Below are positions 1 to 7,190 of a DNA stretch of 35,227 bases, piece after piece. The notes under the pieces were generated by a model. It was given only the letters and a program-made list of their open reading frames with translations. It had not been told where the DNA came from and did no database searches. Every line of letters starts with the position of its first letter. Within the stretch, counting starts at the first letter, position 1. The position numbers were made by a program, and so were the translations under genes. The DNA comes from Bacteroidaceae bacterium (lineage in GTDB: Bacteria > Bacteroidota > Bacteroidia > Bacteroidales > Bacteroidaceae): NCBI GenBank assembly GCA_017428785.1, contig JAFRQD010000015.1, positions 1-35,227 of the forward strand, given 5' to 3'.

Positions 1-1083
1 GCCCACCTTGTTCTCGTAGTCTTCGACCTTTTCAAGCAGGCCTACGGCATCGAGGTCCTTGACGATTTGCTTGCGCACATCCATGCGGTCCATACCCACA
101 TAGAGAGGCGACTGTTCGCTGATTGTGCCGTCGGGATTGAAGATGTCGATAGTCTCGAGGTTGTGAGTCTTGCCGAGCTGATAGTCGTTCACGTCGTGGG
201 CAGGTGTCACTTTCAAGCAGCCTGTGCCGAACTCGATGTCGACGTAACGGTCCTCGATGACAGGGATGACGCGACCCACCAGCGGCACGATTACCTTCTT
301 CCCGCGCAGCCATTGGTTCTTCGGGTCTTTGGGGTTGATGCACATCGCTGTGTCGCCCATGATGGTCTCGGGGCGAGTGGTGGCAACTACGGCATAGTAG
401 CCCTTCTCGTCCTTATGGATGATGTTCCCTGTTTCGTATGTTGCGTTGGCAACGCAACATACGGGACTGTCCACATAATACTTCAGATAGAACAGTTTGC
501 TCTTCTCGTCCTTGTAGATGACCTCTTCCGTAGAAAGCACCGTCTGAGCCTTGGGATCCCAGTTGACCATGCGGAGGCCGCGATAGATGAGGCCTTTGTC
601 GTAGAGGTCGCAGAAGACTTTGAGCACGCTCTCGCTGCGCTTCTCGTCCATCGTGAAGGCTGTGCGGTCCCAGTCGCAACTGGCACCGAGCTTACGGAGC
701 TGCTTGAGGATGATGCCTCCGTGTTCTTCGGTCCAAGCCCACGCGTGCTTCAGGAACTTCTCTCGCGTGAGGTCGCGCTTCTTGATGCCTTGTTCGGCCA
801 GTCGGTTCACCACCTTCGCCTCCGTAGCAATCGAGGCGTGGTCGGTGCCGGGCACCCAGCAGGCGTTCTTTCCGTCGAGTCGGGCCTTGCGGATCAGGAT
901 GTCCTGAATCGTATTGTTGAGCATGTGGCCCATGTGGAGCACGCCCGTCACGTTTGGTGGCGGGATGACGATGGTGTAGGGTTCGCGGCTGTCGGGTTTG
1001 CTTGCAAAGAGCTTGTGCTTTGTCCAGTACTCGTACCATTTTGCCTCGACCTCAGCGGGGCTGTATTTCGTAGCTAATTCCAT
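1..1083 (-). CDS. valS: Valine--tRNA ligase, N-terminal part (3' end outside window)
   Basis: Class I aminoacyl-tRNA synthetase that charges tRNA-Val in the cytoplasm. The frame is open from an ATG at 1083 to the window edge, giving 361 codons of a protein that is normally about 870-880 residues. It starts [20 protein letters not shown] and carries the HIGH-type motif in [13 protein letters not shown] near residue 45, then the editing-domain stretch [13 protein letters not shown]. Both are hallmarks of ValRS, so the name is secure. It follows the Gate-domain membrane protein, whose stop is about 30 bp upstream, and is probably the last gene of the ftsK operon. The connection between YYVDSP and the ATTRPET stretch is longer than I remember for the family and is encoded partly by a perfect palindrome at 435-463. 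The KMSKS half and the anticodon-binding domain lie beyond the left edge. Confidence 0.96.
   Translation of the reverse strand, partial: MELATKYSPAEVEAKWYEYWTKHKLFASKPDSREPYTIVIPPPNVTGVLHMGHMLNNTIQDILIRKARLDGKNACWVPGTDHASIATEAKVVNRLAEQGIKKRDLTREKFLKHAWAWTEEHGGIILKQLRKLGASCDWDRTAFTMDEKRSESVLKVFCDLYDKGLIYRGLRMVNWDPKAQTVLSTEEVIYKDEKSKLFYLKYYVDSPVCCVANATYETGNIIHKDEKGYYAVVATTRPETIMGDTAMCINPKDPKNQWLRGKKVIVPLVGRVIPVIEDRYVDIEFGTGCLKVTPAHDVNDYQLGKTHNLETIDIFNPDGTISEQSPLYVGMDRMDVRKQIVKDLDAVGLLEKVEDYENKVG
435..463. repeat. Perfect 13-bp-arm palindrome inside valS
   Basis: The arms CGTATGTTGCGTT and AACGCAACATACG are exact reverse complements separated by only GGC. The palindrome is read in frame and on the valS strand encodes CVANATY, inside what looks like an extra loop of the editing domain. 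It could be an in-frame insertion of a small palindromic repeat. Its sequence is unrelated to the CTCCCC/GGGGAG family elsewhere in the window. Confidence 0.85.
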
Positions 1084-1089
1084 GTTATA

Positions 1090-1129
1090 TTTATGAGTTT
1101 AAGAGTTTAAAAGTTCAAGGGTTCAAGAG
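1090..1129. repeat. 8-bp tandem repeat at the Gate-protein/valS junction
   Basis: Five degenerate octamers read TTTATGAG, TTTAAGAG, TTTAAAAG, TTCAAGGG and TTCAAGAG. The array contains the stop codon of the upstream membrane protein and ends 7 bp before the valS ATG. It therefore fills the intergenic gap and encodes the last residues (ELLNP) of that protein. Confidence 0.8.
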
Positions 1130-2293
1130 TTCTATGAGATATGTTATGAGAAAGAATAACCAGTGTGTGATGATGCCTGCCACAATGCCTCCGATGAAAG
1201 TGCAGGTGAAGGAGCGTGAGATGAAGTGCCGGTAGCCGAGGGAGTCGAGTGTGGCGGCATCGGCGCTGAGGAAGCCGCTCCAGCACATTCCCATTGCTGT
1301 GAAGACGGCAATCGCATTGCTGTCTATGATGCCTTTGCTCATCATCTCTGGTATGAGGCCCAGGGCGGCTCCCACCGTTCCCAGCGCCGTGATGGGGAAG
1401 GCCACGAGTTCGCTGGCATTGAAGCCAAAGAGCCATTTGAAGACGAAGCCCAGACGACCGGCCAGCAGCGGCAGAAGTTCCGTTCCCTGATAGGCTTCTC
1501 CCGTATATGTCCCTGTCTCGGGGTCTGTGCCGAAGGTGAACATCATGACGAGCGTTGAGATGATGAGCACGCCTGGTATGATGGCAAGGCCAACCTCGAC
1601 GCCGCTCTTGCCTCCGTCGAGAAGCGCATCAAGCACTCGCACAAAGAGGGTTTGCCTGGAGTCGTCGGGAACGGTCTCATAGGGGGTGCGTTTCAATTCA
1701 CCATTGACCATTGAGCGTTGGCCATTCTCTTCCATGACGTCTTCATCCTTGTAATGAGGGAACTCCTTGAGCACGAGTCTCTGCATCAGTCTTGTCGCAA
1801 TGATACTGCCGATGATGGCTCCCACAAGTCCATAGAGCGGTTCGGTATAGAAGCCGTGCCCCATCATGAAGATGATGACGAGCAAGCCCATGGCATAGCT
1901 GCCGGCGAAGTTGACGAGGCTGATGTGCTGGTAGCGTTTGAAGTAGCGGGCAAAGAGGGGATTCTTCGCCACAGAAATGATGACCGGCTTATCGCTGAGG
2001 AATGTCATCAAGGCTCCGGCGGAAGAGACGCCGGGCAGGTTGAAGAGCGGTCGCAGCACAGGCTTGAGCATCTTTTGCAGCAGGTCGACTACGCCAAAGA
2101 CGCTGAAGATGCGGCTCAAGGCCCCTGTCAGCACACACATCGCCATGAGGTAGAAGACGGTGTTGAGCAGAAGGTCGTGGGCTGTCCTCATGATAGTGTT
2201 GAGCATGTTCGTGAACCCCATCACCAAGGACAGGTAACCGAAGAGACAGACGGTGACTATCAGGCAGGGAATGCCGCGAGGTATGTATTTCAT
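1115..2293 (-). CDS. Gate (nucleoside-recognition) domain integral membrane protein
   Basis: A 392-residue polytopic inner-membrane protein. It resembles the SpmA/SpmB-type 'nucleoside recognition/Gate' family, with two hydrophobic Gate-like halves (about residues 30-180 and 230-385) that share motifs such as GVSSAGALMTFLSDKP, typical of the SpmA/B group. A polar stretch around residues 190-210 (EENGQRSMVNGELKRTPYE) separates the halves and is partly encoded by a 7-bp tandem repeat. The substrate is unknown; transport or channel function is inferred from the family only. The ATG at 2293 follows the outer-membrane protein gene by 32 bp and valS follows, so it is probably co-transcribed. The C-terminal residues are encoded by an octamer array. 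Confidence 0.8.
   Translation of the reverse strand: MKYIPRGIPCLIVTVCLFGYLSLVMGFTNMLNTIMRTAHDLLLNTVFYLMAMCVLTGALSRIFSVFGVVDLLQKMLKPVLRPLFNLPGVSSAGALMTFLSDKPVIISVAKNPLFARYFKRYQHISLVNFAGSYAMGLLVIIFMMGHGFYTEPLYGLVGAIIGSIIATRLMQRLVLKEFPHYKDEDVMEENGQRSMVNGELKRTPYETVPDDSRQTLFVRVLDALLDGGKSGVEVGLAIIPGVLIISTLVMMFTFGTDPETGTYTGEAYQGTELLPLLAGRLGFVFKWLFGFNASELVAFPITALGTVGAALGLIPEMMSKGIIDSNAIAVFTAMGMCWSGFLSADAATLDSLGYRHFISRSFTCTFIGGIVAGIITHWLFFLITYLIELLNP
1700..1727. repeat. Heptamer array inside the Gate-protein gene
   Basis: Four 7-bp units (ACCATTG, ACCATTG, AGCGTTG, GCCATTC) lie in frame in the loop between the two membrane halves. They resemble the CATTGAA units at the murB/MBL junction. Confidence 0.65.
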
Positions 2294-2323
2294 TTACGAT
2301 TCTGCGATTTGCGTTTTACTGTT
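2294..2323. repeat. Degenerate heptamer array at the OMP/Gate-protein junction
   Basis: On the minus strand the gap between the two genes reads AAACGCA, AATCGCA, GAATCGT, then AAATGAA containing the start codon. The units match those at the YqiA/ffh junction (AATCGTA). The repeat fills the whole gap. Confidence 0.55.
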
Positions 2324-2325
2324 TG

Positions 2326-3069
2326 TCAGAAGATTCTGCCGCACAGGCGGAAGTTCATGACAGGATAGAACTTGAACTTTGTGATGATTCTCATGGCGTC
2401 TTTGCCTTTGCCGCCTTGGTCGGTATCGAACACCTCCATGTCGTTGCAATATACCGTGGGCTTTCCCCAGAAGACGCAACCTATGTCGAACTTGAAGCCA
2501 ATCCTGCGTTTGGGCACGCCTCGGCCTATGCCTATGCCCACATAGGGCTTTGCTTTGAAGACTTTGAGCTTCCCGTCGATGTTGCCCATAGCATCAGGCT
2601 CGAGCAGATAGTCTCCAAGAGCCAGCCCCAGCTTGTTGTCGGGATTCATGCCGTTGTATGCCGCAATCTCAGCCGGCATGGGTTCCGGGTTGTAGAGGCC
2701 CATGATCTCGTCGGAGCCGATGTAGGCACCGGCGGTAATATGAAAACTTGTGAGGACGGGGATGGGCATGACGTTGACCAGCACTTTCCCGTTCTTCATC
2801 AAGCCCTGATATTTTACGGGAACCCTGTCGATGCCAGGATAAGGCGCGTTCATGCCGAGGGAAGTCTTGAACGATGTCTTTGGAACCATTGAGAAGCCTG
2901 CCTGCACGTCGACAAAAGGCGTAATCGGCATGCTGAGGTCTATGCCCACGCCCATCGTCCCCACCTCTGCTCCCACAGAGAGATGGTTGAGGATGCGCAG
3001 GTCGGTTTGCGCCGACGTCGGGAGCAAGGACCAAAGGGCAAGGTGCAAGAGGAGGATGGCCTTTCTCAT
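2326..3069 (-). CDS. Predicted outer-membrane beta-barrel protein
   Basis: A 247-residue protein with a clear Sec signal peptide (MRKAILLLHLALWSLLPTSA, cleaved before QTD). The mature part has alternating hydrophobic residues and glycine-rich strands typical of small Bacteroidetes outer-membrane barrels, for example VGAEVGTMGVGIDLSMPI and KPYVGIGIGRG. It ends in a final aromatic strand-like segment (RLCGRIF). No catalytic motif is visible. It lies between the ABC ATPase gene and the Gate-domain gene on the same strand. A 192-bp gap with a 21-bp repeat separates it from the ATPase gene, so it could have its own promoter. Function unknown; a porin-like or structural role is inferred. Confidence 0.72.
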   Translation of the reverse strand: MRKAILLLHLALWSLLPTSAQTDLRILNHLSVGAEVGTMGVGIDLSMPITPFVDVQAGFSMVPKTSFKTSLGMNAPYPGIDRVPVKYQGLMKNGKVLVNVMPIPVLTSFHITAGAYIGSDEIMGLYNPEPMPAEIAAYNGMNPDNKLGLALGDYLLEPDAMGNIDGKLKVFKAKPYVGIGIGRGVPKRRIGFKFDIGCVFWGKPTVYCNDMEVFDTDQGGKGKDAMRIITKFKFYPVMNFRLCGRIF

Positions 3070-3146
3070 ATTCTTGATTCTTCTGTTTGGGGATGTCTGT
3101 CGTCCTGTAGGGAATTCACTTTTCTGCCGTTCTCAATTCTTGAGCC

Positions 3147-3230
3147 GCAGCCTGCGTATCAAGAGCCGCAGCCTGCGTACGGACATCTGCAACTTGCGTC
3201 TCTTCATACGCAACCTGCACATGAAGGATG
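3147..3230. repeat. 21-bp tandem array, four units
   Basis: Four contiguous 21-bp units start at 3147, 3168, 3189 and 3210. Each begins GCAGCCTG or GCAACYTG, with CGT(A/C) at unit positions 9-12 (CACA in the last). A weaker unit may precede at 3126. The head GCAACTTGCGT resembles the 22-bp units at 9.9-10.2 kb and 19.1-19.3 kb. The array occupies most of the gap between the ABC ATPase stop and the OMP start; no gene is seen there. Confidence 0.85.
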
Positions 3231-3261
3231 TGGCACCGGCGGAATGTGAATCTCCCAGTCA

Positions 3262-3981
3262 TCAGTCGTTTATTTCGAAGTAGTTCTCAAGGATTGTCTG
3301 TGCCTGCTTCTCCTTGTTGTCGATGTCGTGAATCACCTTGCCGTGTTCGAGCAGCACGATGCGCGGACAGATATCGACAGTGTGTTGCAGGTTGTGACTG
3401 CTGACGAGAATCGTGGCGCCGGTCTCCTCGTTGTACTTCTTCAGCAGATGCTTGATGGCATTCTGGCTGCTGGGGTCGAGGAAGTTGAAGGGTTCGTCGA
3501 GGATGAGCACCTGAGGCTTCAGGAGCATAGCAGCCATGATGCCAACCTTCTGCTTGTTGCCGGCACTGAGTGTGCGGATGAGCTTCTTCTGGCCAGCAAG
3601 CTCGTCGGCCATGAAGTGGTTGAACTGGGCAAGGAACTCCTGCAGCTGCTCGTCGCTGGTATCTGTGAGACGGGCTATGAACTGGAAGTACTCGTCGGGC
3701 GTCAGGTAGTCTATGAGGAAGCTCTCGTCTACGAAAGCACCTGTCCAGTCCTTCCACACCTCTGTCTCTGCCACGTTGACGTCAACATTAACCCCCTCCA
3801 TGTGAACGGTGCCCGTATCAGCCTTGATGAGGTCGAGTATGAGGCGGAAGAGCGTGCTCTTGCCCGCTCCGTTGTTGCCGACAAGTCCCAGCAGGTCGCC
3901 GCTATGGATGGTCAGGTCGGGAATATCTACGGCTACCTTCTCGCCGAATGTCTTTTTGAGGTCTTTTATAATAATGTCCAT
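3262..3981 (-). CDS. ABC transporter ATP-binding protein
   Basis: A 239-residue cytoplasmic ATPase subunit. The Walker A motif (GNNGAGKST) is near residues 35-43, the signature LSAGNKQK near 138-145, Walker B with its catalytic Glu (VLILDEPFNFLDP) near 158-170, and the H-loop in SSHNLQHT near 197. It resembles the ATPases of type-2 exporters, as expected beside a 500-residue polytopic permease encoded just upstream. The ATG at 3981 lies about 37 bp after the permease stop, across an octamer repeat. The cargo is unknown. Confidence 0.93.
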   Translation of the reverse strand: MDIIIKDLKKTFGEKVAVDIPDLTIHSGDLLGLVGNNGAGKSTLFRLILDLIKADTGTVHMEGVNVDVNVAETEVWKDWTGAFVDESFLIDYLTPDEYFQFIARLTDTSDEQLQEFLAQFNHFMADELAGQKKLIRTLSAGNKQKVGIMAAMLLKPQVLILDEPFNFLDPSSQNAIKHLLKKYNEETGATILVSSHNLQHTVDICPRIVLLEHGKVIHDIDNKEKQAQTILENYFEIND

Positions 3982-3990
3982 CTCTATATT

Positions 3991-4022
3991 TTTTTCACTT
4001 TTTTACCTTTTCTACTTTTCAA
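3991..4022. repeat. 8-bp tandem repeat at the permease/ATPase junction
   Basis: Four octamers: TTTTTCAC, TTTTTTAC, CTTTTCTA and CTTTTCAA. The array contains the permease stop codon and ends 9 bp before the ATPase ATG. It belongs to the same CTTTTCAC family as the arrays at 7023, 7143 and 26490. Confidence 0.8.
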
Positions 4023-5518
4023 CTCTGTCTTGAGGCACGGAAGCCTTCCATGTTCTTATATCTTCTGGCCATGAAGCGTGTATAGACATTACGCAGCCAG
4101 TATTGATGGGTTGCCACACCAATGATGCCGAGAACCGCGAGGAAGACATATCCCCAGGGCTCGCCGAGCAAAGCCGTAGCAGCCTTCTCCAAGCCAATCG
4201 GCAGGAAGAGGATGACGATGCTGACAATCTGCTGAGCCATGTTGCCCTGTTTGCTTGTTATCTTTGTGTTCATGGGAAGCGTGTTGTCGTTATAGACGGC
4301 CATCTGGAAGAGGAGAGGGTAGAGCACGCCTGCCGTGAAGAAGAAGTAGCCGACGTTCATCCAGACGGACATCTTGCCGATTATCATCAAGGGCAGCAGG
4401 ATGATGGGCGGAATGAGCAACAGAGCGACATTGAAGTAGTACTTTGCCGTGAGCAGCTGCAGGATGCTCTCGCGGCGACTCATCAGTCCGTCGATGTAGT
4501 TTCCCTCGTAGCACATAATCATCACGAGCGTCATCATGCCCAAGACAATATAGTTGTAAAGACAAATGAACGAGCGCATGAAATTGTTGTCGTACACATC
4601 GCTGAAGTACATGATGACGCTGAACAGCACCATCATGAACAAGCCGACGAGGAAACTCATGCGCACCGTCTTGTTGCGAAGCCTTTGCTTGACCTCGAGC
4701 TTCAGGTACTCGCCAAGCTTGCCGTAACGGTTCAGGAAGTTAAACTGCGTGGCGTGCTTGATTTCCTTCTCCTCCTTCTTTCCTATCTCGTCGTGCACCA
4801 TTCCCATCTGCAGCTTGTAGTTAGCCCAATACAACAGAGCAATGAGCGCACCGACCAAGAGGAAGGGCCACAACTTCCATCGCAGGAAGTCGTACAAGAA
4901 GAGGGTGCAGGGCATGTCGAGCGGGTTCTTGTCGGGCACGAGCATGATGGCAAGCAAAGCTCCGTGAATGGCAAGGGGCAAAAGCAGCCAAGCCATGTGC
5001 TTCAGGATAAGGGCTCGGCAGAAGAGATAGGCATAGCCGTTGGCAACCAAAAGCAGCCACCAGCCGAGCAACCACCCAAAGAAGGCAATCCATCCGGCAG
5101 GAATGGCAATCGCTATAAGCCCGAACGGTACAAGCAGGAAGAACCAATAAAGATTGCCCCAGGCAAGACCAGAACGAGTGAGATAGACGTTCATCAGGAA
5201 ACTTCTGCGGACAGGCAGCAGAGCATAGGGCTGTGCTTGCTGTGCCGGCGTCTCTTGAAGGATGAATCGCACCCAGAAGTCTGTTATCAATATGTAAAGC
5301 AAACCGCCGTCGAAGACATGGAATGCAGCCACTCCATTGTAGCTGTTCTTCATGCCCATCGCCATCACGACACCCATGAAGATCAGGATGGCGGCATAAT
5401 ATAGCCACATGAAAGCCATCAGGAACTTCATGAAGCGATTCTTGTCGAGCATCGGGTGCCGCTCTTCTTTCAGGTCGGCATTCTTGCAGATTAGTTTATA
5501 AAGCTGGTACTTGTTCAT
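4019..5518 (-). CDS. ABC-type permease, DUF5687-like membrane protein
   Basis: A 499-residue polytopic membrane protein with many hydrophobic segments, from MAFMWLYYAAILIFMG near the N-terminus to VFLAVLGIIGV near the C-terminus. Size, composition and pairing with an ABC ATPase fit the Bacteroidetes DUF5687 permeases; I assign that family from memory. The start is MNKYQLYKLICKNADLKEER at 5518. Its ATG overlaps the trxB TGA (ATGA), implying translational coupling. The frame is open further upstream, but that extension is basic and merely overlaps trxB, so I reject it. With the ATPase it should form an exporter of unknown substrate in the inner membrane. Confidence 0.85.
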   Translation of the reverse strand: MNKYQLYKLICKNADLKEERHPMLDKNRFMKFLMAFMWLYYAAILIFMGVVMAMGMKNSYNGVAAFHVFDGGLLYILITDFWVRFILQETPAQQAQPYALLPVRRSFLMNVYLTRSGLAWGNLYWFFLLVPFGLIAIAIPAGWIAFFGWLLGWWLLLVANGYAYLFCRALILKHMAWLLLPLAIHGALLAIMLVPDKNPLDMPCTLFLYDFLRWKLWPFLLVGALIALLYWANYKLQMGMVHDEIGKKEEKEIKHATQFNFLNRYGKLGEYLKLEVKQRLRNKTVRMSFLVGLFMMVLFSVIMYFSDVYDNNFMRSFICLYNYIVLGMMTLVMIMCYEGNYIDGLMSRRESILQLLTAKYYFNVALLLIPPIILLPLMIIGKMSVWMNVGYFFFTAGVLYPLLFQMAVYNDNTLPMNTKITSKQGNMAQQIVSIVILFLPIGLEKAATALLGEPWGYVFLAVLGIIGVATHQYWLRNVYTRFMARRYKNMEGFRASRQS

Positions 5519-6444
5519 TGTGCTAAATACTTTTCTGCTTCCATCGCTGCCTTCGCTCCGCTTGCGGCGGCTATGACTGCCTGGCGATAGTGCGGGTCGG
5601 CCACATCGCCTGCGGCAAAGACTCCAGCCACATTTGTCCGTGGAGAGTCGCCTTCTGTCATGATGTAGCCCTCTTCGTTGGTCTTGAGCCAAGGCGAGAA
5701 GAGCTCGCTATTGGGGTGATGTCCGATGGCAAGGAAGAAGCCGTCGATGGGAAGGTCGTACTTCCTCTCGTCGCTTTCCCCTTTGCGGAAGACGAGATGT
5801 GCGCCTTCTACGCCGTTCTCGCCATAAAGGCCGAGTGTGTTTGTCTCGAAGAGGACCTCAATCTTCTCGTTGTTGAAGACGCGCTCCTGCATTATCTTTG
5901 AGGCACGAAGGAAGGGCTTGCGAACGATGAGGTACACCTTCGAAGCAAGTCCGGCCAGGTACGATGCCTCTTCGCATGCGGTATCTCCGCCGCCAACCAC
6001 TGCCACAACTTTCTTGCGATAGAAGAAGCCGTCGCATGTGGCACAGGCGCTTACGCCTTGTCCCATGTACTTCTGCTCGTCGCTCAAGCCTAAGTACTTC
6101 GCGCTCGAACCCGTTGCGACGATGAGGCTCTCGGCAGTCCACTCGCTTCCGTCATCGAGGGAGACCTTGAAGGGACGTGCGTCGAGGTCGACCTTCATGG
6201 CAACATTCGGCAGCATCTTCGTGCCGAAACGCTCGGCTTGCTGGCGCATGTTGTCCATCAGCTCGTTGGCATCCACGCCTTCGGGAAAGCCGGGGAAGTT
6301 CTCGACCTCGGTTGTGATGGTGAGCTGCCCGCCGGGTTGTAGTCCTTCGAGCAGAACGGGATTGAGGTTGGCGCGCCCTGCGTAGATGGCAGCTGTGTAG
6401 CCTGCAGGACCGCTTCCTATGATAAGTAGTCTTGTGTGGTTCAT
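5515..6444 (-). CDS. trxB: Thioredoxin-disulfide reductase
   Basis: A 309-residue cytoplasmic FAD/NADPH enzyme that keeps thioredoxin reduced. The FAD-binding motif IIGSGPAGYTAAIYAGRA is near residues 8-25, the redox-active CATC at about 134-137, the NADPH-binding VVGGGDTACEEA near 149-160, and the C-terminal FAD motif GVFAAGDVAD is present. The length is normal for low-Mr thioredoxin reductase. It starts 2 bp after the LolA-like gene and overlaps the permease start by 4 bp, so it belongs to a tight ftsK-lolA-trxB cluster. Confidence 0.97.
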   Translation of the reverse strand: MNHTRLLIIGSGPAGYTAAIYAGRANLNPVLLEGLQPGGQLTITTEVENFPGFPEGVDANELMDNMRQQAERFGTKMLPNVAMKVDLDARPFKVSLDDGSEWTAESLIVATGSSAKYLGLSDEQKYMGQGVSACATCDGFFYRKKVVAVVGGGDTACEEASYLAGLASKVYLIVRKPFLRASKIMQERVFNNEKIEVLFETNTLGLYGENGVEGAHLVFRKGESDERKYDLPIDGFFLAIGHHPNSELFSPWLKTNEEGYIMTEGDSPRTNVAGVFAAGDVADPHYRQAVIAAASGAKAAMEAEKYLAQ

Positions 6445-6446
6445 CG

Positions 6447-7109
6447 TTATCTCATATCATTGATTAAAACATTGGGGTAATCTGCCTCTTTGAATGTGAA
6501 GAACTCGTCGGAAAGCTGGAGGTTGCCCTTGAAGCTGAGGATGCTGACGCGCTGCCAGTCGTTGTCTTCGCGGACACGAATGCAGAGAGGCTGGTAGTCG
6601 CTCTTGCGGATATCGACATAAACTTCCTTGACATCCATCTTGGCATAGCGGGCGCGAAGGTAGACCTCATAGACCGCTTCACCTCGCAGGACCGTTTCCT
6701 TCACGGTCATCTTGAAGCCTTTCTTGTAGATGTTCATGAAGGTGTAAGGGTTCATCGAAGCCATCTCCTTCTTGGAAGGCTCATCGATGTTCACCTCGTT
6801 TGCTTCCGGCACATAGCACCAGCGCGTCTTTCCGTTGTACCAAGTCTTGATGTCCTCTGTGTCGAGCTTCATCTTGCTTTCCTGCAGCCACATTGTTCCT
6901 GTGGAGGAAGCCTTCTCGGTGGCGCCGGCAAAGATGCCTGCCTTGTATTCAATCTTCACATTGCCTGCCTTGCGGATGCGGTCGGCAGTAATGTCGAGCA
7001 CCTTCATGGCGTCCTGAGCCATTAAAAGGTTAAAAGGTGAAAAGGTGAAAAGGTAAATAAAAAGCAGGAATGCTATGCGGTTCATAATCATAATCTTTGG
7101 CTTTTTCAT
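6447..7109 (-). CDS. LolA-like outer-membrane lipoprotein carrier / sorting protein
   Basis: A 220-residue exported protein with the LolA/LolB-like fold pattern: an unclosed barrel carrying lipoprotein acyl chains across the periplasm. Typical stretches are DITADRIRKAGNVKIEYKA after the signal peptide, then STGTMWLQESKMKLDTEDIKTWYNGKTRW. Starts are possible at Met1, Met7 or Met9 (MNRIAFLLFIYLF). Any of them keeps the signal peptide, whose hydrophobic core ([19 protein letters not shown]) is largely encoded by an 8-bp tandem repeat at 7023-7062. The stop lies 2 bp before trxB. Cargo and partners cannot be read from the sequence. Confidence 0.85.
   Translation of the reverse strand: MKKPKIMIMNRIAFLLFIYLFTFSPFNLLMAQDAMKVLDITADRIRKAGNVKIEYKAGIFAGATEKASSTGTMWLQESKMKLDTEDIKTWYNGKTRWCYVPEANEVNIDEPSKKEMASMNPYTFMNIYKKGFKMTVKETVLRGEAVYEVYLRARYAKMDVKEVYVDIRKSDYQPLCIRVREDNDWQRVSILSFKGNLQLSDEFFTFKEADYPNVLINDMR
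7023..7062. repeat. 8-bp tandem repeat encoding the LolA-like signal peptide core
   Basis: Octamers TAAAAGGT, TAAAAGGT, GAAAAGGT, GAAAAGGT then AAATAAAA (plus strand). They are the reverse complement of the CTTTTCAC family. On the coding strand they give the hydrophobic run [12 protein letters not shown] second array of the same family lies 80 bp away at 7143. Confidence 0.82.
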
Positions 7110-7142
7110 TTCTGTATTGTTCTATTTGTTCTAATAACTATC

Positions 7143-7190
7143 TTTTTCAACCTTTCACTTTTTCACCTTTTCAACTTTTCACCTTTTCAT
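7143..7190. repeat. 8-bp tandem repeat at the ftsK/lolA junction
   Basis: Six octamers: TTTTTCAA, CCTTTCAC, TTTTTCAC, CTTTTCAA, CTTTTCAC and CTTTTCAT. The ftsK stop codon (complement of 7187-7189) is inside the last unit. The rest of the 77-bp gap up to the lolA-like start is A/T-rich without other features. Confidence 0.85.

Noticed and set aside
67-1077. Long plus-strand frame of 336 codons
   Set aside because: It is antisense to valS, which shows HIGH and editing-domain motifs; the plus-strand translation has no recognisable domain.
5519-5692. N-terminal extension of the DUF5687-like permease
   Set aside because: It overlaps trxB in another frame, is Arg/Ser-rich, and the ATGA overlap gives a better start.
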